Part shown: positions 57,742 to 64,000 of the stretch, piece by piece
Position numbering within the stretch: position 1 is the stretch's first letter
How the letters are laid out: each line of letters opens with the position of its first letter
DNA from: Streptomyces tsukubensis
GTDB lineage: Bacteria > Actinomycetota > Actinomycetes > Streptomycetales > Streptomycetaceae
Reading direction: 5' to 3'
Assembly (NCBI RefSeq): GCF_009296025.1
Contig: NZ_CP045178.1
Coordinates: 5,270,001 to 5,334,000, forward strand
DNA: 64,000 nucleotides
The notes under the pieces: model-generated
Databases searched by the model: none
What the model saw: only the letters and a program-made list of their open reading frames with translations
What the model was told of the DNA's origin: nothing
Translations under genes and position numbers: made by a program

Positions 57742-59850
57742 ATGTCGGAGTCGGAGCAGTCGCGCGAATCCAAGGGACGTCTCCTCGCCGGGCGGTACCG
57801 GCTCGGGGAGGTCCTCGGCAAGGGCGGCATGGGCACCGTCTGGCGCGCCGTCGACGAAACCCTCGGTCGTACGGTCGCGGTGAAGGAACTGCGGTTCCCC
57901 TCCAGCGTCGACGACGAGGAGAAGCGCCGTCTCATCACCCGGACACTGCGCGAGGCCAAGGCCATCGCGCGGATCCGTAACAACGGTGCCGTCACCGTCT
58001 ACGACGTCGTGGACGAGGACAATCGCCCATGGATCGTCATGGAACTGGTCGAGGGGAAATCCCTCGCGGAGGCGGTACGCGAGGACGGGCTCCTCAGCCC
58101 CCAGCGCGCCGCCGAGGTCGGGCTCGCCGTACTCGACGTGCTGCGCTCCGCGCACCGCGAGGGCATCCTGCACCGCGACGTGAAGCCCTCCAACGTGCTG
58201 ATCTCCGAGGACGGCCGCGTGGTCCTCACCGACTTCGGCATCGCCCAGGTGGAGGGCGACCCCTCCATCACGTCGACGGGCATGCTGGTCGGTGCCCCCT
58301 CGTACATCTCCCCGGAGCGGGCCCGCGGCCACAAGCCGGGACCCGCCGCCGACCTGTGGTCGCTCGGCGGTCTGCTGTACGCGGCGGTCGAGGGCGTCCC
58401 GCCGTACGACAAGGGCTCGGCCATCGCCACGCTCACCGCCGTCATGACGGAACAGGTCGATCCGCCCAAGCACGCGGGGCCTGCCCTGACCTCCGTCATC
58501 TACGGGCTGCTCGCCAAGGACCCCGAGCAGCGGCTCGACGACGCTGGTGCCCGCGCCCTGCTCAACAAGGTGCTGAACGCGCCCGACCCCGCGGAGGCCG
58601 CGGCGGCCCAGGACGCCACCAAGGTCGTGCCGCTGCCGGTGCAGGAGGACCGCCGCAGGGTGCCCTCGCCCCGGGTGCAGGCCCAGGCCGAGCGGTTCCG
58701 CGGCGCGCTGCGGTCGGTGCGCAAGGCCGCGGCGGGCGGGGCGGTGGCCGGCGGGGTCGGCGGCGCCTCCGCCACGGGTACGGACGTCTCCGGATCCGGC
58801 TCCGGCTCGCAGGGGGTCACCTCACCCCCTTCGTCCGGAACGACCGGTACCGGTGGTGGCTTCTCCTCGGGTACGCGCGGTACGCGTGCCACGACCGGCG
58901 CGTCGGCGGGCAGGGTCGGGCCACAGGGCCAGGACAGGACCTCGGGGAGCCCGGCGGTCGGCAACTCGTCCGTCGCAGGGCCCGCCGCGACCGGCTCGGG
59001 CAACGGTCCGGGGAACTGGCCGGGCAACTGGCCGAACAGAAAGCCCGCCAGAGCCTCCCTCACCGATGTGGTGCCCCGGCGCGTACTCGTGATCGTGGCG
59101 GTAGTGGTCGCGCTGGCCGTGATCGGCACCGTCCTCGCCCTCACCCTGGGCGGCGGGGACAGCGACGAGGGCAGCGGAAAGGTCGGCGGCGCCAAGACGT
59201 CCTCCGTCACCGCCACCGCCGACAAGGGGAACGGTTCCGGCGCCAAGGACGACGCGGGCCGCGACACGGGCAGAGACGACAACTCGGACAAGGGCGGCGG
59301 CTCGGCGTCCGGCGCGGGCGGCGGTGACAAGCAGGGTTCTTCCCCGTCCGCGTCCGCCGATGAGAGCGACAAGGGCGGCGACAAGAAGGACGACAGCGGC
59401 GGCAAGGGCTCGGGCGACATCCACGTCTCCACGTACAGGCACGCCCAGGGCTTCTCCATCGGACTGCCCGACGGCTGGAAATACGTCTCCACGAATGCGG
59501 CGGGCGCCCGCTTCACCGGCCCCGACGGCCAGAAGCTGCTGGTCGGCTGGACGAGTACCCCCAAGTCCGACCCGGTGCGGGACTGGACCAACCAGGAGCG
59601 GAGCATGGTGCGTTCCCAGTACCACCGCATCCGTATAGAGAAGGTCGCCTTCCGCGGTTGGAACACCGCCGACTGGGAGTTCACCTACGTGGACGGCGGG
59701 ACGAAGTACCGCACGGTGGACCGCGGATCCGTCGTCAACGGCAGCCTCGGCTACGGCATCATGTACACGGCCAAGGCTTCCGCATGGGACGGTGACCTGC
59801 GGCGCGATACTTGGAAGGCCCTGACGCGCACCTTCCAGCCCAAGTCCTGA
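57742..59850 (+). CDS. Membrane Ser/Thr protein kinase with extracytoplasmic domain
   Basis: 702 residues from ATG 57742. Active Hanks-type kinase domain (about 18-275): GKGGMG P-loop 26-31, K48 in VAVK, HRD 144-146, DFG 164-166, 'SYISPER' activation/APE region. A Gly/Ser/Thr-rich linker follows (about 330-440), then one membrane segment (about 448-470), a Lys/Asp/Gly linker, and a C-terminal outward domain (about 580-702) with 'GFSIGLPDGWKYVS'. No PASTA repeats. From memory Streptomyces carries a kinase cluster after glpD linked to spore-wall synthesis; this is its likely member. Confidence 0.92.
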   Translation: MSESEQSRESKGRLLAGRYRLGEVLGKGGMGTVWRAVDETLGRTVAVKELRFPSSVDDEEKRRLITRTLREAKAIARIRNNGAVTVYDVVDEDNRPWIVMELVEGKSLAEAVREDGLLSPQRAAEVGLAVLDVLRSAHREGILHRDVKPSNVLISEDGRVVLTDFGIAQVEGDPSITSTGMLVGAPSYISPERARGHKPGPAADLWSLGGLLYAAVEGVPPYDKGSAIATLTAVMTEQVDPPKHAGPALTSVIYGLLAKDPEQRLDDAGARALLNKVLNAPDPAEAAAAQDATKVVPLPVQEDRRRVPSPRVQAQAERFRGALRSVRKAAAGGAVAGGVGGASATGTDVSGSGSGSQGVTSPPSSGTTGTGGGFSSGTRGTRATTGASAGRVGPQGQDRTSGSPAVGNSSVAGPAATGSGNGPGNWPGNWPNRKPARASLTDVVPRRVLVIVAVVVALAVIGTVLALTLGGGDSDEGSGKVGGAKTSSVTATADKGNGSGAKDDAGRDTGRDDNSDKGGGSASGAGGGDKQGSSPSASADESDKGGDKKDDSGGKGSGDIHVSTYRHAQGFSIGLPDGWKYVSTNAAGARFTGPDGQKLLVGWTSTPKSDPVRDWTNQERSMVRSQYHRIRIEKVAFRGWNTADWEFTYVDGGTKYRTVDRGSVVNGSLGYGIMYTAKASAWDGDLRRDTWKALTRTFQPKS

Positions 59851-60067
59851 GCAGCCCGGGGCAGCCGCATCCTGACCCGCCCCGCGAGGGCGACGGCGGG
59901 TCACCGGATCCACATCCGGCGATATCAGATCTCCTATCCCCTCATTGCACGTCGCGTCCGGCACGTATCGTGAGTGCCTGCGGACCGTACGCAGCCGCAA
60001 CGAGCCGGAAGACGAACGGAATTGACCACCGCGCGGGCATCGAGCACCGGGCGGGCGGGGAGGCGTC

Positions 60068-63000
60068 GTGGACGACTACGCGGGACGGGTGCTCGCCGAC
60101 CGCTACCGCCTGCCTTTGCCGCCCTCGGACGAGTACGAATTCGCCGAGTCCCCGGCCTTCGACACCTACAGCGGCCAGGAAGTACTGGTCAGGCAGGTGC
60201 CGCTGCCCGAAGTGGTCGACGCGGAAGTACTCGGCGATGACGAGGGGCCTGGGCTGCCCGCCGCGGTCAGGGGCGCCTCCGCACGGACCACCCGCAGGCC
60301 GGCCGAGCCCGCGGTGCGCCGCGCGATCGAAGCCGCGCAGGCGGCGGCACAGGTCCCCGACCACCCCAGGCTCGACCAGGTCTTCGACGTGTTCGCGGAG
60401 GGCGGCTCCCTCTGGGTCGTCAGCGAACGCGTGCCCGCGAGGCCGCTCGCGGCGCTCCTCGCCGAGGAGTTGCTCTCGCCCTACCGCGCCGCCGAGGTCG
60501 CCTCCGACGTACTGACGGCGCTGCGGGCGCTGCACGCCCACGGCTGGGTCCACCGCAACATCACCGTCCGCACGGTGCTGGTCTGCGACGACGGCAGGGT
60601 GATGCTCACGGGGCTCGCCGCGGGCGCCGCCGAGGAAGCGCTGTGCGGCTACGACCCGGTGCCCCCGGCGGCCGGCGAGGGCCCGGGGACCCCTGGGACG
60701 GGGGCCGCGCCGGGCCAGGCCGGTGGCTTCGCGCCGCCCGGCCCTCCGCCGGGTGGCGCTCCCGCCCAGGTCCGGGCTTCTGCTCCACGTCCGCTTCCCC
60801 TCCCGGGCGCAGGGCCCGAGGCCGGATCGGCGTACGGGACGCGGCCTCCCCGGCAGCGGGGCGCGGGGGACGGCACGTACTTCGGGGCGCGTGGGCCGGG
60901 GACGGAGGCGGCTCCGTCCGGTGGACCGGGCGGGCCCTTTGGACCCGGTGGGCCCGGTGGGCCCGGTGGGCCCGGTGGGCCGGGTGAGCCAGGTGGGCCC
61001 GGTGACGGAGGCGAGCGCCCGCGTGGTTCCAGGCCGGGTCCGGCGCAGGGCGGTGTCCCCGCGGCGCGGCGGGCTCCCGAGGCCGGTGGGGACGCCCGCG
61101 CCGCGCGGGCCGGTGCCATCGCCGCCTACCGGGCGGGCGCACGGGCGGCGGCCAGGATCGGCGACGAGCCGGGCGCGGGACGGCAGCGCGAGCAGGAACG
61201 GGAGCGAGGGGGCGGGGAGCCCGCGAGCTGGGGAGCGGGGGCGCAGGGACCCGTCGGTGCGGCGCCGTCGGGCGCGGTGGGGACCGATGAGCGTGGCCCC
61301 GATACGTACGGCCCCGGTACGCGCCCTTCCCGCGGCGAGGACTCCGGTCCGCCGGTCCCCGGCGCGCCCGAGCCGGGTGCGTCCGGTTCCGGTACGCCAG
61401 GTTCCCGCGCTTCCGGTTCCGGTACCCCCGGTTCCGGTACGCACGGACAGCCCCCCGGTGACGAGGCGGCCGGTGCCACGAAGGCGTACGGCGTCGAGAC
61501 CGAGGCGTACGGCGTCGAGAAGCCCCCCGAGCACTCGCCCGGTCAGTCGCCCGAGCGCTCGACTGAGCAGTCGGAACCGGGCCGGATCAGTGATCCCTAC
61601 GGTGTGCGCCAGGGCCTCAACCTCTGGCACGGTGCCCAGGCCCAGCCCCGAGGGGGCCGGAGTGGCCCCCCGAGCGGTCCCGCGCCCCGCTCAGGGAGTG
61701 ACCCCGAGGGACGCGGCGGGAGCGCGTCGCCGTCGCGGGCCGAATCGGGTACGTGGACCGAATCGGGTACGTGGACCGAATCGGGTGCGGAGGCGGAATC
61801 GGGTGCGGGGGCGGGATCGGGTGCGCGGCCCGAGTCGGGTACATGGGCCGGATCGGATACGTGGGCCGACCCCGGCACGCGGGCGGATCCTGGTCCCCGC
61901 GCCGACCCCGGTACGCGGCAGATGCCCCAGCTCCCGTTGCCGCCCCAGTACCGCCCTGCGGCCCCGTACGGGACGCGGCCCCTGCCTCAGCCACCGCCGC
62001 CCGAGTCCCCGTCGCGGCCGGGGGCCGGACCGGGCCCGGTGCCCGGTCCGCCGTCCGGCGGGGGACTTCCCGTGCCCCGTACGGGGCGGCCCGCGGAGGC
62101 GGCCCGGCTGGAGAAGGACTCCGCGACGCCCCCCGGCTCCCCAGGTACGGGCGGACGCTGGGAGGACCTCCCGGCGCCGAGCGGGCCGAGCGGCCCCACC
62201 ACCCCGCTCGCCGCGGAACGGGCGCGCCAGGCACGGATGACCGTGGTCGGCGCCGTGACCGAGCGCTGGGCCCCCGAGCAGGCGGGCCCCGTCCACGGGA
62301 ACTGGCAGCTCGCCGCACCCGTGGGCCCCTCCACCGACCTGTGGGCCCTCGGCGCGCTCCTCTACCGGGCGGTGCAGGGCCATGCCCCCTACCCCGAGGA
62401 GAACACCGCGGAACTGGTCCAGCTCGTCTGCGCGGAGCCCCCCGCCTTCGCGGAGGAGTGCGGGCCGCTGCGGCCCGTCGTGGAGTCCCTGCTCCGTCAG
62501 GACCCCACGGAGCGGCCCGACTTCGAGGAGCTCCGCGGCTGGCTCCGTTCGTTGGTGCGGTCGGCGCCCGAGCCGGAGGCCGGTGCGCATGTGGTGCCCG
62601 CGCCCGCGTACGAGGGCGGCACACTGCCCGTCGTCCGCAGGCGCGGGGAAGTGGTCCGCAGGCGCAGGTCGCCCGCGCCCGCCACCACCGGCCATGCCCG
62701 GCACAAGAGGTCGCGGGGGGACGCCTCGCGCACAGGACCCAAGTCGCTCGGGCGGCTCCTCCTCCTGCTGGTCTTCCTGCTGCTCGCGGCGGCCGTCGCC
62801 TACGCCCTGCTGTTCATGCCCAAGTCGGGTGACGACACGGGGGGCGCCGGTTCTGCCCAGGTGTCGACGGGGCCTGGCGCGGCGGGCGGCAGCCCCGAGG
62901 GCGACAGGAACGGCGGCGGCGCGGCCTCCGGATCCCCGTCGGCCGACCGGAGCGACAAGGCCTCCGACGGCCGGCCCTCAAAGAGCGATCCGGACGACGA

Positions 63001-63493
63001 CAAGGGCAAGGGGTCAGGCGGGGACACCGGTTCAGGGGCGAGTGCGGGCAAGGGATTCACCCTGCGCAAGGACTCGGGGTTCCAGGTGGCGGTGGCGAAC
63101 GGCTGGAACAAGCAGGCCAAGAACGGTCAGGGACAGATCCGCTGGACCAAGGGCGACTTCGAACTGATCGTCGTACCCGGCAGGGACACCACCGCGAAGT
63201 TCGGCGACGACCTGCTCGCCTACCAGCGGGAGCGGGAGTTCGAGACGCAGTCGTACCGCGACTCCACCTGGACCTCGGCGACCGGGATGCGCGAGATCGA
63301 GGAGGGCGGCAGGCGGATGGCCGAGGGGCAGTTCACCTGGCAGGGGCCCGGCGGTGACGTCTTCGCCCGCAACATGGTGATGGTGGTCGGCGGTAAGTAC
63401 CACGTCATGCAGGTACGCGGTCCCGAGGCGGACAGGGACGACGTGACCCGGTACTACGAGCGGGCGCTGAAGACGTACAGGGCCACGGGGTGA
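60068..63493 (+). CDS. Giant membrane pseudokinase with expanded activation segment
   Basis: 1141 residues, GTG start. An N-lobe and catalytic-loop region (about 1-185) is recognisable, but VAVK is VLVRQ (R42), HRD is HRN (162-164), DFG is TGL (181-183) and the Gly-rich loop is absent. The C-lobe resumes with an intact APE (735-737) and 'STDLWALGALLYRAVQG' (about 755). Between them lie about 545 Pro/Gly/Ala/Thr/Glu-rich residues with internal repeats. A membrane segment at about 897-917 leads to an outward domain (about 1000-1141) starting 'GFQVAVANGWNK', like that of the upstream kinase. Catalysis is unlikely; partner or scaffold for the adjacent kinase is the natural guess. Confidence 0.85.
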   Translation: MDDYAGRVLADRYRLPLPPSDEYEFAESPAFDTYSGQEVLVRQVPLPEVVDAEVLGDDEGPGLPAAVRGASARTTRRPAEPAVRRAIEAAQAAAQVPDHPRLDQVFDVFAEGGSLWVVSERVPARPLAALLAEELLSPYRAAEVASDVLTALRALHAHGWVHRNITVRTVLVCDDGRVMLTGLAAGAAEEALCGYDPVPPAAGEGPGTPGTGAAPGQAGGFAPPGPPPGGAPAQVRASAPRPLPLPGAGPEAGSAYGTRPPRQRGAGDGTYFGARGPGTEAAPSGGPGGPFGPGGPGGPGGPGGPGEPGGPGDGGERPRGSRPGPAQGGVPAARRAPEAGGDARAARAGAIAAYRAGARAAARIGDEPGAGRQREQERERGGGEPASWGAGAQGPVGAAPSGAVGTDERGPDTYGPGTRPSRGEDSGPPVPGAPEPGASGSGTPGSRASGSGTPGSGTHGQPPGDEAAGATKAYGVETEAYGVEKPPEHSPGQSPERSTEQSEPGRISDPYGVRQGLNLWHGAQAQPRGGRSGPPSGPAPRSGSDPEGRGGSASPSRAESGTWTESGTWTESGAEAESGAGAGSGARPESGTWAGSDTWADPGTRADPGPRADPGTRQMPQLPLPPQYRPAAPYGTRPLPQPPPPESPSRPGAGPGPVPGPPSGGGLPVPRTGRPAEAARLEKDSATPPGSPGTGGRWEDLPAPSGPSGPTTPLAAERARQARMTVVGAVTERWAPEQAGPVHGNWQLAAPVGPSTDLWALGALLYRAVQGHAPYPEENTAELVQLVCAEPPAFAEECGPLRPVVESLLRQDPTERPDFEELRGWLRSLVRSAPEPEAGAHVVPAPAYEGGTLPVVRRRGEVVRRRRSPAPATTGHARHKRSRGDASRTGPKSLGRLLLLLVFLLLAAAVAYALLFMPKSGDDTGGAGSAQVSTGPGAAGGSPEGDRNGGGAASGSPSADRSDKASDGRPSKSDPDDDKGKGSGGDTGSGASAGKGFTLRKDSGFQVAVANGWNKQAKNGQGQIRWTKGDFELIVVPGRDTTAKFGDDLLAYQREREFETQSYRDSTWTSATGMREIEEGGRRMAEGQFTWQGPGGDVFARNMVMVVGGKYHVMQVRGPEADRDDVTRYYERALKTYRATG
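60935..61010 (+). repeat. GGGCCCGGT 9-bp tandem repeat in the pseudokinase gene
   Basis: About eight near-perfect GGGCCCGGT/GGGCCGGGT units in frame, encoding Gly-Pro-Gly repeats inside the insert. Further tandem units of GGTTCCGGTACG (about 61384-61445) and GAATCGGGTACGTGGACC (from 61742) occur downstream in the same insert. Confidence 0.85.
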
Positions 63494-63624
63494 GCCGAGT
63501 CCCCGTCTCCGCACCCGTCGGCAGGACAGCGGAGGCGGAGCGTCACTTCCGTACCGCGGTCGACACCTTCGTCCGGGCGCGGTGAGCCGCCCTCGTTCCT
63601 GGCACGCTGATTCGGGGTGGAGTT

Positions 63625-63636
63625 CGCTGATCAGCG
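63625..63636. promoter_or_regulatory. 12-bp palindrome upstream of gabD2
   Basis: CGCTGATCAGCG is a perfect dyad about 100 nt before the ATG in the 240-bp gap after the pseudokinase gene. It may be an operator; short palindromes also arise by chance in such DNA. Confidence 0.25.
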
Positions 63637-63733
63637 GCTTTGTGCCAGTGGACGCTGGCGCGTTGTGAGAGGCACGTGAAACCCGTTACCGGCGGGTATC
63701 CAAAGGATCCATCCAAGTCGTACGCTCACGCTC

Positions 63734-64000
63734 ATGACGGACACGCAGGCCACGGCTGACCCCACCGGTGCCGCTACCGGCACCAATCCCAAGGCCCCCC
63801 ACCCGGCGGGCGCCCGCACGGCCGCCGACGTGGTCACCCCGGAAGTGGTGGCGCAGCTCACCCGCACGGTGGGCGGCTCCGGCAGGACCGCGTGCCACAG
63901 TCCGTTCACGGGGGACAGGCTCGCGGAGCTGCCGGAATCGACGCCGGAGGACGTGGAGGCCGCTTACGCGCGGGCCCGTGCGGCCCAGCCGGCCTGGGCC
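63734..64000 (+). CDS. gabD2: NAD(P)-dependent succinate-semialdehyde dehydrogenase, N-terminal part (cut by window edge)
   Basis: The first 89 codons from ATG 63734 run to the window end without a stop. After a Thr/Ala/Pro-rich start, 'VTPEVVAQLTRTV', 'SPFTGDRLAELPESTPEDVEAAYARARAAQPAWA' match the beginning of actinobacterial GabD2-type aldehyde dehydrogenases, which oxidise succinic semialdehyde to succinate. The catalytic region is outside the window, so the subfamily is only probable. Confidence 0.8.
   Translation, partial: MTDTQATADPTGAATGTNPKAPHPAGARTAADVVTPEVVAQLTRTVGGSGRTACHSPFTGDRLAELPESTPEDVEAAYARARAAQPAWA

Overview
The window is high-GC actinobacterial chromosome, almost certainly Streptomyces or a very close relative. 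The reasons are strong G/C bias at third codon positions, frequent GTG starts, the divergent whiD/bldM pair of sporulation regulators, groES-groEL1 with a His-rich GroEL tail, and the order ribosomal operon - glmM - coaA/glmS - acpS - alr - tsa genes - groESL - whiD/bldM - guaB - guaB3 - glpD - Ser/Thr kinases, which from memory is the usual Streptomyces core order.

Layout. 1-12.8 kb: the spc/alpha ribosomal block (rpsQ end, rplN-rplX-rplE-rpsZ, rpsH-rplF-rplR-rpsE-rpmD-rplO, secY-adk-map, infA-rpmJ-rpsM-rpsK-rpoA, rplQ-truA). rpoA and rplQ are separated by 546 bp of repeat DNA. 13.0-22.6 kb: an accessory glycan locus between truA and rplM. It holds a processive GT2 synthase, a GH26-like lipoprotein, two GT-C membrane glycosyltransferases in an ATGA-overlapping chain, a polyprenyl-phosphate-mannose-synthase-like GT2, a membrane-anchored protein of unknown function on the opposite strand, and a GT87-like membrane glycosyltransferase. 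22.9-25.6 kb: rplM-rpsI and glmM. 25.8-36 kb: isochorismatase-fold hydrolase, PF04672-type methyltransferase, coaA divergent from glmS, acpS, nnrD, a collapsed quinone oxidoreductase, alr, alpha/beta hydrolase and tsaE. 36.4-42.7 kb: a small peptide behind a perfect 20-bp dyad, a YkuD-fold protein without its catalytic residues, tsaB-rimI-tsaD, a THUMP-like methyltransferase and a lipoprotein polysaccharide deacetylase. 42.8-50.4 kb: two CIRCE operators, groES-groEL1, an SDR, a MOSC protein, a LysR regulator, whiD/bldM and an ECF sigma factor. 51-57.2 kb: guaB, guaB3, a degenerate UDP-sugar dehydrogenase homologue and glpD. 57.7-64 kb: a membrane Ser/Thr kinase, a giant membrane pseudokinase, and the start of gabD2.

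How it works together. Most of the window is housekeeping: translation, secretion, envelope precursors (glmM, glmS, alr), CoA/ACP activation, t6A tRNA modification, chaperones and GMP synthesis, plus development (whiD, bldM, sigma). The most system-like part is the 9.5-kb glycan locus. It combines the parts for making a beta-glycan at the membrane (GT2), trimming it outside (GH26-like), and adding sugars from polyprenyl-phosphate donors (Dpm-like synthase plus three GT-C enzymes). A second theme is four catalytically degenerate family members readable from sequence: a YkuD protein (Cys replaced by Gly), a UDP-sugar dehydrogenase homologue (Lys, Asn, Cys and Glu all replaced), GuaB3 (catalytic-loop Cys replaced by His) and the pseudokinase (VAVK, HRD and DFG all altered, activation segment expanded to about 545 residues).

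No tRNA, rRNA, CRISPR array, insertion sequence or prophage was seen. All calls come from reading the sequence and remembered family features; no search was run.
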